A DNA stretch of 64,000 nt, taken from assembly GCF_021012795.1 (NCBI RefSeq), contig NZ_VFYU01000004.1:1-64000 (forward strand). The letters run 5' to 3'. The DNA is from Psychrobacter sp. I-STPA10 (GTDB lineage: Bacteria > Pseudomonadota > Gammaproteobacteria > Pseudomonadales > Moraxellaceae). Below the pieces are notes generated by a model, which ran no database searches, had not been told where the DNA came from, and worked only from the letters and a program-made list of their open reading frames with translations. This document shows, one piece after another, positions 1 to 8,229 of the stretch. The position numbers and the translations under genes are program-made. Position 1 is the stretch's first letter. Every line of letters begins with the position of its first letter.

Positions 1-156
1 TAATAATACCTCACTCTCAACTTATTTTACTAATTTGATATATGACCCCTCCCATACCCTCCCCTTGAAGTAAGGGGAGGACTTAAAAGCCAGTTTCTCC
101 CTCTTTTTTAAGAAGAAGGCTAGGAGGGGGTTGAAGTTGAGAGTGAGGTTAATAAT
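1..156. repeat. MITE-like element A, full copy
   Basis: A 16-bp inverted repeat ACCTCACTCTCAACTT (8-23) is matched by its complement at 134-149. The direct repeat TAATAAT flanks both sides (1-7 and 150-156), which looks like a target-site duplication. The interior carries a C-rich/G-rich hairpin (CCTCCCCTT ... AAGGGGAGG, about 59-88) and no coding capacity. A related copy without the right end is at 14193-14330, and the left-end motif recurs at 63580-63594. The left boundary lies at the window edge, so the duplication could be longer. Confidence 0.6.
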
Positions 157-407
157 AGAAATATAAGGTGCTAATTCTACCACAGAACAGCCATTTTTTA
201 TAAAATAGACACGTTTAGGCGACACAATATAGCGTCATCGCAGCGTGTGGGTAAAAATTTATCTATCAATTTAATTAATACATACAAAAAGATAGGTGAT
301 AATAATAAAATCAATAACAGAAACAATGGGTTGTTTTGATATGGCTAGCAAAACCCGTACCCATAAAGCAACAGTTGCAATTATGGTTATTTTTCGCTAA
401 CATAATA
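157..407. other. Intergenic stretch upstream of 6S RNA
   Basis: AT-rich sequence without a supportable gene. It should contain the promoter of the 6S RNA; a TAATAT box at about 403-408 lies just before the RNA, but no convincing -35 box could be assigned. Confidence 0.4.
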
Positions 408-600
408 TTAATCTGGAGTGTTCGCCAGTGGATGATATTCCCTGAGCCGATAATGTAACACATGGATGCGCTGACTACCGTTTTAACAGATAGGTCTGCG
501 CTGCTTGCAGCGTTTCAGAAAATCTAATGAAGCGGTGACGTATCCGCCCTGAACTTCACGGTTCATGGGTTCCCATCCAACAGCGGCACTCTGGTGCTTA
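408..600 (+). ncRNA. ssrS: 6S RNA
   Basis: The segment has the gamma-proteobacterial 6S RNA layout. GTGTTCGCCAGTGG (418-431) and CCCTGAGCCGATA (440-452) match the 5' half of the E. coli RNA. CCTGAACTTCACGGTTCATG followed by GGTTCCCATCC and GCGGC match the 3' half. The ends can pair (CTGGAGTG at 413-420 with CACTCTGG at 588-595), closing the long stem around the open bubble that mimics a melted promoter. 6S RNA binds the sigma70 RNA polymerase holoenzyme and down-regulates transcription in stationary phase. Ends are estimated to within about 10 nt. In many relatives ygfA/fau follows 6S RNA; here fxsA follows on the opposite strand. Confidence 0.88.
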
Positions 601-629
601 TATTCAACGTATATATTAACCACAAAGTA

Positions 630-671
630 CCAATAAAAAAGCCCTTTATTTATAAAGGGCTTTTTTATTGG
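630..671. terminator. Bidirectional terminator after 6S RNA
   Basis: Perfect stem CCAATAAAAAAGCCCTTTA (630-648) / TAAAGGGCTTTTTTATTGG (653-671) with a TTTA loop. It has A-tracts and T-tracts on both flanks, so it can terminate 6S RNA on the plus strand and fxsA on the minus strand. Confidence 0.8.
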
Positions 672-747
672 CTATACTATATCTATTTGTACAACTCAAT
701 TATTAACACTTTAATAACGCTACTAACGCTCTCTTAGCATCTATATA

Positions 748-818
748 CATAATCCAGAATTAGGATTTTTCTAAGCAAAAAGCCACCATTCATTGTAAAT
801 TGTTCATACAGATTCTTA
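748..818. repeat. Degenerate copy of MITE-like element B
   Basis: AAAAGCCACCATT near 777-790 and CATACAGATTCTTA at 805-818 match the right half of repeat family B (full copies at 21336, 49877 and 61948) with several mismatches. It touches the fxsA stop codon, whose TAA lies inside the repeat end. Confidence 0.45.
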
Positions 819-1448
819 TTCATCATTGGCAGGTTTGGCAATTTTTTTGACATCTTTGGGTACAGGTTTGGCAGACCCATCAACGGTGGTATGCTGCTTA
901 AACATATCGCCAAAGGAACTGGTATTACCGCCACTAGCACCACCAAATGGGTTTTGACCACCAAACGGATTGCTATCACCAAATGGGTTTTGTGCATTGC
1001 CACCCATGCCGCCCATACCACCAAATGGATTTTGTCCACCCATCTGTTTTGCCATCATCTCCATCATTTTTTGTTGATTGTTCATAACATAGTTGTTTGC
1101 CATCTCTTTAAGCTTTTTTTGCACAGGTGGCAAAATAACCAACAAGGCTAATATATCTGACAAAATACCAGGAATTAATAGCAAAAATCCAGCCACTGCC
1201 ATAGCAACTGATTTAATGAGGGTATCTTCTGGAGGACGCATCGCAGGATTCATCATCCCACCCGCTTTCATTTGCTGTGCCATTGGGTTGAGTGTCGCTA
1301 TACCACGGCGAAGTAAAGTTACCCCGATGATGGCTGCCACAACAAACCATGCAAATACCCACCAACCACTGATATACTGAGCAATCAGATACCACAGTAA
1401 CATCTCAATGATAAACCATACGATGGCAATGCCAACTATCTGACCCAT
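816..1448 (-). CDS. fxsA: FxsA family membrane protein
   Basis: 210 residues. The N-terminal part has three to four hydrophobic segments (about 5-25, 28-48 and 78-108) with the FxsA-type arrangement, including the LLRRGI motif near 45-50 and the PPEDTL ... LLLIPG(I/F) stretch near 72-95. FxsA is an inner-membrane protein whose overexpression relieves exclusion of phage T7 by F plasmids; its normal role is unknown. The C-terminal third is unusual: low-complexity Gly/Met/Asn with four NPFG(G/D) repeats (about 138-170) and a Lys-rich tail, probably a disordered cytoplasmic extension. The start is supported by AGGATGA upstream. The stop codon sits in the end of a degenerate repeat element. Confidence 0.85.
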   Translation of the reverse strand: MGQIVGIAIVWFIIEMLLWYLIAQYISGWWVFAWFVVAAIIGVTLLRRGIATLNPMAQQMKAGGMMNPAMRPPEDTLIKSVAMAVAGFLLLIPGILSDILALLVILPPVQKKLKEMANNYVMNNQQKMMEMMAKQMGGQNPFGGMGGMGGNAQNPFGDSNPFGGQNPFGGASGGNTSSFGDMFKQHTTVDGSAKPVPKDVKKIAKPANDE

Positions 1449-1734
1449 AAAACATCATCCTATATGTATTAAAAATAAAAAATTATCCATTAAAATCAAT
1501 CAGGTTTGAAATGCTTACAAAATTATTTTCACAAACCCTTCATACCTATCATCTCTATAATCTTGTATATCCCATCATAATGTCAGTTTAACCACATCGT
1601 GCCATAACTGTCTATTATTTTTGCACTCTACTGCTATATATGGGGATAGCTTGTTATACTATCAAATAAAATAAGGATTTTTAAATTGATACTCAATGCT
1701 AAGTCATTAATATAGTAAATAATAGGTAACATAT

Positions 1735-2319
1735 ATGGCAATTATCATCGGTATTGACCCTGGCTCACGTATGACTGGCTATGGCATTATCCACCAAGCA
1801 GGTGACAAATTACGTTATCTAGACGCAGGAACTATTCGCACTGAAACTAAGCAGATGCCTGAGCGTCTCAAACGGATATTTAACGGCATCACTCGCATCA
1901 CTGAATATCATCTTAAATATGCCAATGAGCCTATCCATGCAGCCATTGAACAAGTATTTATGGCAGAAAATCCCGATTCTGCCCTCAAACTTGGTCAAGC
2001 CCGTGGTGCTGCCATTGCAGCATTGGTTGCGCTTGATTTGGAAGTATCCGAATATACAGCACGTCAAATTAAGCAATCAGTCTGTGGCTATGGTGCTGCT
2101 AGTAAAGAGCAAGTACAAGAGATGGTATGCCGTATTCTACAGCTCGATGTCACCCCTCAAGCGGATGCCGCTGATGGTCTAGCATGTGCCATTTGTCATG
2201 CCCACTCTAGCCACTCAATGAACAAACTGTTAATGAATAACGCCTTGCGTGGTCGAGGCAGCTCTAAGAAAAAAGGACGCTGGCGACTTACTGAGGAGGA
2301 TGTGGCTAATCTACGCTAG
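1735..2319 (+). CDS. ruvC: Holliday junction resolvase RuvC
   Basis: 194 residues, slightly longer than the usual 173 because of a basic C-terminal tail (about 176-190). RuvC is a dimeric endonuclease that cuts Holliday junctions symmetrically, working with the RuvAB branch-migration motor. The family acidic residues are visible: D8 in IGIDPGS, E72 in AIEQVF, and D144 and D147 in [10 protein letters not shown]. ruvA and ruvB are not adjacent here. The TAG stop (2317-2319) overlaps the left end of a MITE-like element, so the extreme C-terminus may have been set by that insertion. A weak AGGT lies upstream of the ATG. Confidence 0.97.
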   Translation: MAIIIGIDPGSRMTGYGIIHQAGDKLRYLDAGTIRTETKQMPERLKRIFNGITRITEYHLKYANEPIHAAIEQVFMAENPDSALKLGQARGAAIAALVALDLEVSEYTARQIKQSVCGYGAASKEQVQEMVCRILQLDVTPQADAADGLACAICHAHSSHSMNKLLMNNALRGRGSSKKKGRWRLTEEDVANLR

Positions 2320-2534
2320 GGTCTGTTGAACATTCATCTTCATAGGAAAAATTGAGAAAAATTTGTCTTAGTCAAGGCAATGAACGCAGGTAGCTTTTGT
2401 TAATAACAGCAGGATATTAACCAGTTCATTAACGCAGAATAAGGCAAATTTAGCCAATTTTTACATGAAAGCAAAAAACAGCTGTATACCTTGTGGATAT
2501 TAGCCTTACGGGGTGAAAGTTCAACAGACCCTAG
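2316..2534. repeat. MITE-like element D (GGGTCTGTTGAAC ends), copy 1
   Basis: The 16-bp terminal inverted repeat CTAGGGTCTGTTGAAC (2316-2331) / GTTCAACAGACCCTAG (2519-2534) encloses about 190 bp of non-coding sequence. CTAG at both ends resembles the YTAR target sites of IS5-type elements. A second copy in inverse orientation is at 24663-24868, sharing the interior. It begins inside the ruvC stop codon. Confidence 0.75.
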
Positions 2535-2546
2535 TTTGAAGTATAA

Positions 2547-2611
2547 AAAAAGACGCTGACTATAAATTGGCAAACAGGTTACAGGTTACCAATTTATGCC
2601 GAGCGTCTTTT
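2547..2611. terminator. Large hairpin, likely bidirectional terminator
   Basis: Outer stem AAAAGACGCT / AGCGTCTTTT (2547-2556, 2602-2611) and inner stem ATAAATTGG / CCAATTTAT, with A and T runs outside. It lies between the convergent ruvC and META lipoprotein genes. Confidence 0.6.
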
Positions 2612-2668
2612 AGTTTTAAATGGCCTAAAACTTAAATCTTGATTGGCTTAATTCAACTCATGGCTTGC

Positions 2669-3502
2669 TTATTGTGCTACTGAACTTTCAATAACAGAGT
2701 CTAGTACATAAGCATACTGCTTACCTTTAACATGCGGTGCATTCACCACATAACGGGTCAATCGTAATACTTGATCGTTGCCTTGATTATGCTCATAACC
2801 CTCAATGGTGCCATTAAACAATTGCCATTGTCCTTGAGCGGTTTTTTGTCCTTGCTGATTATAGCTAAGTGGCTGAATTTGTAGGCAAGGTTTTGTGCCA
2901 CCAAAACCATCTGCACACGTTTTAGTATTGCCTTTGACTGCCCAATATACTGTATCACCTTGCTGATTGTACTTCGCTTGTGCTGTTAGCTCACCTTGCC
3001 ATGTCAATGTGGTATGATTCGCCGTCACTTGGGTCAAAATAGGCGTATTACCTGACTGCCAGCTTAACTGACTACTCCCTTGCATGAGTGTATTCAATAA
3101 CCGTTCAGCTGAGTCTAAATCTTGGCACAGCATTTGGGTACTCATCACATCATTAACTTTTATGACATTATTTGCTAATTGATAACCAGCACCCATTGTA
3201 TTACAGCCCACACTAAAATTGAGTAATTGGGTATTTTTTTGCTGAGTAAACTTCAACTGTACTTGATTTTTAATAGCAGTTAATGGCTTTAATTGTCGAT
3301 TTTGAGAATCTGTCGCCTGCACCAATGTCCAGTTATAACGCTGTAACTCAGCTACAGTGATATTTTGTGACTGACTGACACTTGGCTGCGTGGCGGTTTG
3401 CTTGGTCTGATTACCTGTTTGGTTCATGGTATTTTGACACCCTGTAATGGTAGCGGCAGCAGCAATCATTGTTGTCAGCAATAAAGCTTTAGAATGTCTC
3501 AT
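2669..3502 (-). CDS. META and DUF4377 domain lipoprotein
   Basis: 277 residues. A signal peptide ends in a lipobox with Cys22 (TITGC), so the mature protein is a lipoprotein. After a Gln/Thr-rich linker, residues about 50-145 have the META (HslJ-like) pattern: WTLVQATD, then VGCNTMGAGYQL, then STQMLCQDLDSAE. The C-terminal half (about 180-275) has the DUF4377 pattern, with paired Cys in TKTCADG and KPCLQIQP and an IEGYEH motif before a Leu-rich strand. META proteins such as HslJ are envelope or stress-linked; no enzyme activity is known. A very good ribosome site (GAGGAGGT) precedes the ATG. It appears monocistronic, with a terminator at 2547-2611. Confidence 0.8.
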   Translation of the reverse strand: MRHSKALLLTTMIAAAATITGCQNTMNQTGNQTKQTATQPSVSQSQNITVAELQRYNWTLVQATDSQNRQLKPLTAIKNQVQLKFTQQKNTQLLNFSVGCNTMGAGYQLANNVIKVNDVMSTQMLCQDLDSAERLLNTLMQGSSQLSWQSGNTPILTQVTANHTTLTWQGELTAQAKYNQQGDTVYWAVKGNTKTCADGFGGTKPCLQIQPLSYNQQGQKTAQGQWQLFNGTIEGYEHNQGNDQVLRLTRYVVNAPHVKGKQYAYVLDSVIESSVAQ

Positions 3503-3815
3503 AATAAGACCTCCTCAAATAAAAAAGTGTTAAATTAAATTTTATTAGCCAATTAACTTTATCTGTAAACGATACCAGCAAAAGTAATAACACAACACTT
3601 TAAGCTTTAAGAATAGAAACCTATCTTCCACAGCATCAAGCGTTTTGTCACCTTTAACTAAAACTAAGTTAACCCCTAAAACTTTAGGGCGTGTTAACTA
3701 TAAGTAGTCAAGTAGTCGTTTGGTTTTAATACAGATAAAGCTATTTGTTTAATACGCTGACTATAACGCTTTTTTGATTTATCTTTTATTTATCATTGTT
3801 ATGAATGACGTATCT
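3503..3815. other. Intergenic region
   Basis: About 310 bp without a gene. It contains a small hairpin, CCCTAAA / TTTAGGG at 3674-3689, close to GTTAAC half-sites, and should hold the promoter of the META lipoprotein gene. Nothing else is recognisable. Confidence 0.4.
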
Positions 3816-4460
3816 TTATGTTGCAGGATTCATTTTTTTTAAACCAAACTGTTCATTCATACGTTGATAGAATCGAGCCAGTCCTTCACCCTGTGCTGTG
3901 GGATCAACTTTAAGCACTTTACTAAAGTCTAATGCCAGATAAAGGACAATATCAGCATAGCTGAGCTGATTATCTACCAAATAATCTTGGTCTTTGAGCA
4001 CATTTTCAAAATATGTTAGCGCATTTACTGCCCACTGTACGGATTTAGGCGCAAACTCAGGTACTTGATCAACCCGATGTGCTTTAGATGGGTGACTGTG
4101 TTGAAACGCCATCATCAATGGATACAATACTTCCAACTCTGCAGCGCGGCGCATTGAGCAGATTTTGGCACGTTGCACCACATCATTACCCATCACTGAA
4201 CGCTCACCATAGACACGGTCAAGATATTCGCAAATTGCTTGTGAGTCATTTAATACTGTGCCATCTTCTAACACCAACACGGGCACAAGCTTTAGCGGAT
4301 TAATCTTGGCAAACTCTTCACTCATCTGCTCCCCTTTAGAAAAATCCACCTCAATCACTTCAATATCATGAACTTCATCAATATTGATACCTTTGGCTGC
4401 CATAAGTATGATTGGTTTACGAGGGTTTGGTGCCATACGTGATAAATATAATTTTTTCAT
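3816..4460 (-). CDS. Glutathione S-transferase
   Basis: 214 residues with a GST layout. The N-terminal thioredoxin-like domain (1-85) has KKLYLSRMAPNPRKP at the start, the cis-Pro region NPLKLVPVL (about 54-62) and the glutathione-binding NDSQAICEYLDRVYG (about 71-85). The C-terminal helical domain contains a YADIVLYLAL helix (about 166-177), the usual GST folding motif region. Its substrate cannot be deduced. AAAGGAAA precedes the start. Confidence 0.88.
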   Translation of the reverse strand: MKKLYLSRMAPNPRKPIILMAAKGINIDEVHDIEVIEVDFSKGEQMSEEFAKINPLKLVPVLVLEDGTVLNDSQAICEYLDRVYGERSVMGNDVVQRAKICSMRRAAELEVLYPLMMAFQHSHPSKAHRVDQVPEFAPKSVQWAVNALTYFENVLKDQDYLVDNQLSYADIVLYLALDFSKVLKVDPTAQGEGLARFYQRMNEQFGLKKMNPAT

Positions 4461-4620
4461 TACTGTTTCCTTTTGTTAGTTATTTGCTTGTTCCTTTACA
4501 TTTGCATTGGCTTTACACTTGTACTGAAATTTTGTAGATATTCTGGGCTGTATAAACCCTAAATTTCTATCATTTTTCATCATAGCAAATGATTGAATAG
4601 GATTACTTAGTATAAACGTA

Positions 4621-4655
4621 AAAAAACCCTACAAAATATGTTTGTAGGGTTTTTT
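4621..4655 (-). terminator. Rho-independent terminator of the peroxiredoxin gene
   Basis: Perfect stem AAAAAACCCTACAAA / TTTGTAGGGTTTTTT (4621-4635, 4641-4655) downstream of the peroxiredoxin gene on the minus strand. Confidence 0.75.
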
Positions 4656-4707
4656 AATTTAAATAACACAGTTGTCTATCTATGTTAGAAAAAAAGACAC
4701 CACTGTA

Positions 4708-4728
4708 GGTTATGAATACAGGTTCTTA
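4708..4728. repeat. Terminal fragment of MITE-like element B
   Basis: GGTTATGAATACAGGTTCT matches the right terminus of repeat family B. The rest of the element is absent. It lies a few bases beyond the peroxiredoxin stop codon. Confidence 0.6.
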
Positions 4729-4732
4729 TATA

Positions 4733-5371
4733 TTACTTATTAGGCGCAGGTGTTGTACGTAAATAAGGTTTGATTTCTGTATGCCCTTTAGGATAGTTGG
4801 CAGGGATATCTTCATTTTTCACACTGGGTGGAATAATCACATCATCACCATCTTGCCAATCTACTGGTGTGGCAATATTGTATTCATCAGATAGTTGTAG
4901 GGCATCAATCACTCGTAAGATTTCATTGAAATTACGACCACAGCTGGCAGGATAAGTCAGCGTTAAACGTACTTTTTTATTTGGGTCAATAATAAAGACG
5001 CTACGCACAGTTGCGGTATTATCTGCATTTGGGTGAATCATGTCATAAAGTTCAGCGACTTTACGATTTTCATCAGCAATGATTGGAAAGTTCATTTCTG
5101 TACCTTGTGTCTCGCCAATATCTTTACACCATTCTTTGTGGTCTTCAAGGTTATCGACTGAGATACAAATGGGTTTTACTCCACGCTTTTGAAATTCGCC
5201 ATTGAGTGCAGCTGCACGACCAAGCTCAGTTGTACAAACTGGCGTAAAATCAGCAGGGTGTGAAAATAAAACTACCCAATTATCACCCGCCCACTCATGG
5301 AAATTAATATCCCCTTCAGTGGTTGCCGCATCAAAATTAGGGGCGGTGTCACCTAAACGTAAATGTGCCAT
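4733..5371 (-). CDS. 1-Cys peroxiredoxin (Prx6 family)
   Basis: 212 residues, the usual length of Prx6-type peroxiredoxins, which reduce peroxides in the cytosol. The peroxidatic Cys46 sits in DFTPVCTTELGR (about 41-52) with the family PxxxT/SxxC arrangement. The distal part contains TYPASCGRNFNE (about 139-150) and the long C-terminal arm typical of this subfamily (PVDWQDGDDVIIPP). AAGGATATG upstream supports the start. Likely monocistronic, with its own terminator at 4621-4655. Confidence 0.93.
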   Translation of the reverse strand: MAHLRLGDTAPNFDAATTEGDINFHEWAGDNWVVLFSHPADFTPVCTTELGRAAALNGEFQKRGVKPICISVDNLEDHKEWCKDIGETQGTEMNFPIIADENRKVAELYDMIHPNADNTATVRSVFIIDPNKKVRLTLTYPASCGRNFNEILRVIDALQLSDEYNIATPVDWQDGDDVIIPPSVKNEDIPANYPKGHTEIKPYLRTTPAPNK

Positions 5372-5690
5372 AATTCATATCCTTGTTTTTGTGTTGTTTA
5401 TTAGTAGTGGTTAACTATTAAGTAGAGTGACTAATCTATATAAGATAATTAACTATATATAGAATAAAAAGTAAATTAGTGATATTTATCAACTAATTGA
5501 CTCATCAGCCCTACCAATCGCTACCTATACTACCAAACTTAATACAGGATAATATGTGAAGGTTTGCATATTCAATATTCTATTTTTGAATATTAGAAAG
5601 CTTGTACTGGCTAATTTTTGACTACCTTATTCTTGCGTAATTTTATTTTAGCAACAATGATATCTCCAATATCAGCATATCAATACGTTA
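5372..5690. other. Intergenic region upstream of the peroxiredoxin gene
   Basis: About 320 AT-rich bases. It must carry the peroxiredoxin promoter, but no OxyR-type or other operator can be assigned by eye, and no gene is supported. Confidence 0.35.
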
Positions 5691-6311
5691 TCATTTAGCC
5701 AATACCATTAACTTTAGTCCTTGTTGTAATGGTTCGCCATTGTTACCATCTTCAGGGAATGGGACAGTCTTGCCTGTGAGTTGATAGCCCCGACGCTGAT
5801 AGTAGGCAAGTAATTCGGGACGTTGCTCAAGCACGCTCATTTGTAATTGATAGGCTGGCTTGCCCTTGCCCTTGCCCTTGCCCTTGCCCTTGCTATCATT
5901 ATGACCATTGCCGAGATGTCGGTGGGCAAAGGTTTCTACCGCTTGTAGTAAGGTATTACCCACCCCTTGCCCTTGATGCTCAGGGTGGACGGCAAACATA
6001 CCAATATAGGCAATGGACAAATTTTCAGAGTTTTTTGTAGCAGGCTCAAACTTTACACCAATACATGCCAATATCTCACCTGTTTCAACGCCATCTCGCT
6101 GTCCATTATGCGTTTTGGGATAGACAAACAAATAGTGGTTGGCTTCATCTATAACTTGCTGTAGCTGCACTTGGGTAGTACGAATACCTGCTATTAGATG
6201 CGCTTCATTTGTCCAACCTTGGTCACTGCGATAGCATTGATTTAACAACACTTCGATAGCAGCAATGTCTGCATGAGTGGCAGTGCGTAAAAATACGGGC
6301 ATAACGGACAT
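5691..6311 (-). CDS. GNAT family N-acetyltransferase with Lys-Gly repeat
   Basis: 206 residues. The GNAT fold is indicated by LRTATHADIAAIEVLL near the N-terminus and the acetyl-CoA loop FAVHPEHQGQGVGNTLLQ (about 111-128), the expected V-x-P-x-x-(R/Q)-G-x-G motif. The substrate is unknown. Between the CoA loop and the last strands lies an inserted low-complexity segment, K-G repeated five times, encoded by a perfect hexanucleotide tandem repeat. This probably forms a flexible surface loop whose length could vary by slippage without breaking the frame. GAGGTGA upstream supports the chosen ATG. Confidence 0.85.
   Translation of the reverse strand: MSVMPVFLRTATHADIAAIEVLLNQCYRSDQGWTNEAHLIAGIRTTQVQLQQVIDEANHYLFVYPKTHNGQRDGVETGEILACIGVKFEPATKNSENLSIAYIGMFAVHPEHQGQGVGNTLLQAVETFAHRHLGNGHNDSKGKGKGKGKGKPAYQLQMSVLEQRPELLAYYQRRGYQLTGKTVPFPEDGNNGEPLQQGLKLMVLAK
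5860..5893. repeat. Hexanucleotide tandem repeat inside the GNAT gene
   Basis: TTGCCC is repeated five times plus a partial unit. It encodes the Gly-Lys repeats on the minus strand. Because the unit is 6 bp, copy-number change alters loop length but not the frame. Confidence 0.9.
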
Positions 6312-6357
6312 AATAAATCACCTCTGCTGACTACTTGTAGTTTATACAACCAACCCA

Positions 6358-6768
6358 TTAATCGTCTTGACTGTCCTCACTATCATCACTATTGTCATTG
6401 TCATCACTCACTTTGACCGCACCAGTCTCTGCCAAATCATCAAATCCACCTAAATTTTGCACATCAGTATAGCCTGCGTTCAATAATGACTGTCTGGCAA
6501 TGCCTGCACGATGCCCCGAGCGGCAATACAATAATAAGGTATCATCTTTAGCATAGCCTTGGGTGGTGGCAAGACTAACGATGTCTTCATGCGGTAGATT
6601 GTCGGCACCCAGCACATGACCTGTGGCAAACTCTTCTGGACTACGCACATCTACCCATACTGTTTGGGCATAGGCAGTTAGGGTGGTACTGGTAATGGCA
6701 ATCATACTACTGACTAACAGTGTACTTTTTAAGGCTTGTTTTAAAGCAGATGCTGTGGCTATTTTCAT
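6358..6768 (-). CDS. Exported rhodanese-like protein
   Basis: 136 residues: a signal peptide (about 1-34, ending AYA) followed by a single rhodanese domain. The active-site loop is CRSGHRAG with Cys82, and the domain begins WVDVRSPEEF and contains GHVLGADNLPH, the typical PspE/GlpE-like layout. It may act as a periplasmic sulfurtransferase. The C-terminal 16 residues are almost all Asp/Ser/Asn, an acidic tail not typical of the family. AGGAGA lies 6-8 bases before the ATG. Confidence 0.85.
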   Translation of the reverse strand: MKIATASALKQALKSTLLVSSMIAITSTTLTAYAQTVWVDVRSPEEFATGHVLGADNLPHEDIVSLATTQGYAKDDTLLLYCRSGHRAGIARQSLLNAGYTDVQNLGGFDDLAETGAVKVSDDNDNSDDSEDSQDD

Positions 6769-6964
6769 ACCATTCTCCTGTGTTTACTAAATAGGTTTAT
6801 CTATTTGATATTTATAGTTAATTTTTGCATAAGCACAAGGGTAAAAATACATTATTACACCTTGCCTATCCTCTGTATTATAAACGACAATACTAAACAT
6901 TATGAGTATAAAATATTAATTTTAATCAATGGATTTATACGTTGATATCCAAACTGGGGCAAAT

Positions 6965-8113
6965 ATGAAAACAACTACTAAACAAAGCACCAATATTAAT
7001 ATCAATCCCCATCAATATACCCCTTATCCACTGATTAACTGGCTACGTCTGTATCGTCGTGCGACGATTCACCCCATTGTTGCTTGTATTTTGACTTTTG
7101 TTTGGTCGATAGTGGGTGGTTTTGCTTATATGCTCACTTTTTTGTTACCCCTTCCTGATAGTGATATTGGTCGTGGTTGGCTATTTTATACTGGTCCTAT
7201 CCTACAGTTTATAACACAGTTACTGCTGTTATGGCTTTGGTGGCAAGGTTGGATCTGGCTACGTAGCAGAAAAAGCCAGTCACTACTTGGCAATCCACCA
7301 ACAAAACCCTCAATAGACACTGCTAAGATGACACATTCTGCCAACCATAGTCATTCTGCTGGCATACCGCGGTATCTCACTCAACCTCGTATTGACTTTT
7401 TACAGCGCATTGGTTTGTCTCCACTCAGACCGATGTCTACAAAATATCGGCGTAAGCCTTATGGACGCTTACCAAAGTTTTTACTTGGAGCCGTATTAGG
7501 CTTTGTTAGTTTGAGTATCCCACTGATAATATTACTTGTTATTTATGGTAGTGAGGCGGTATATTTTACTAGCAATTTACCAGTACTTACTGGCTCTTGG
7601 TGGATACTACTGGCATTTACTCTGGTGATGTTTATCTTTCAAGGTGGCGTGGAAGAGGTTATCAGTCGTGGATTTTTATTGCCTGAGATTGCCAGCCGTT
7701 GGGGCGTCATTGCAGGGGTAATTGGCAATGCGTTGCTATTTGTGCTGTTTCACCTTGCCAATCCTGATTTGAACTGGATACCACTGCTGAATATTTTTTT
7801 GGCTGGAGTGCTATTCTCCTTGCTATATTTGCGTTTTAATAGTTTATGGGTCAGTATTGGCTTTCATGGGCTATGGAACTGGACACAAGCGAGTCTTTAT
7901 GGCTTTGCGGTCAGTGGTATCGCCATGCCTGTGAGTGTGCTGAATGCCAACGTCAACCCTGACTTGCCAGCTTGGCTAACGGGTGGACACTTTGGGCTAG
8001 AAGGCAGTATATTAAGCTTGTTGGTACTGGCTGCGCTGATTGTGTGGTTATTGTGGTCGATACGTGGTTATAGCCACAATACGGCATCATTCAAAAACCA
8101 TCGAACTATTTAA
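6965..8113 (+). CDS. CPBP family intramembrane metalloprotease
   Basis: 382 residues from the ATG at 6965, chosen because GGGGC lies just upstream; the ORF extends 12 codons further 5'. Multi-pass membrane protein with about eight hydrophobic segments and a loop rich in Ser/His between the first and second pairs. The CPBP (CAAX protease and bacteriocin-processing) motifs are present in order: EEVISRG at about 230-236, FVLFHLAN around 258-265 and GFHGLWNW at about 299-306, supplying the catalytic Glu pair and two His. The bacterial members are glutamic-type intramembrane proteases, often linked to prenylated-peptide or bacteriocin processing, but the substrate is unknown here. No bacteriocin gene is visible next to it. 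Confidence 0.85.
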   Translation: MKTTTKQSTNININPHQYTPYPLINWLRLYRRATIHPIVACILTFVWSIVGGFAYMLTFLLPLPDSDIGRGWLFYTGPILQFITQLLLLWLWWQGWIWLRSRKSQSLLGNPPTKPSIDTAKMTHSANHSHSAGIPRYLTQPRIDFLQRIGLSPLRPMSTKYRRKPYGRLPKFLLGAVLGFVSLSIPLIILLVIYGSEAVYFTSNLPVLTGSWWILLAFTLVMFIFQGGVEEVISRGFLLPEIASRWGVIAGVIGNALLFVLFHLANPDLNWIPLLNIFLAGVLFSLLYLRFNSLWVSIGFHGLWNWTQASLYGFAVSGIAMPVSVLNANVNPDLPAWLTGGHFGLEGSILSLLVLAALIVWLLWSIRGYSHNTASFKNHRTI

Positions 8114-8229
8114 TTTAGTTAACGTATGTAATAACATTTAAGTGACTTCAAATATTAAAATAAACTTAAAATCTAGCAAAAATAAAGTTAATATTACCTT
8201 TCTAACCTTGTGTATATTTGGATATTGTT

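Noticed and set aside
22..225. Open frame on the minus strand at the window start
   Set aside because: It lies within repeat element A and its flank; no ribosome site or coding signal.
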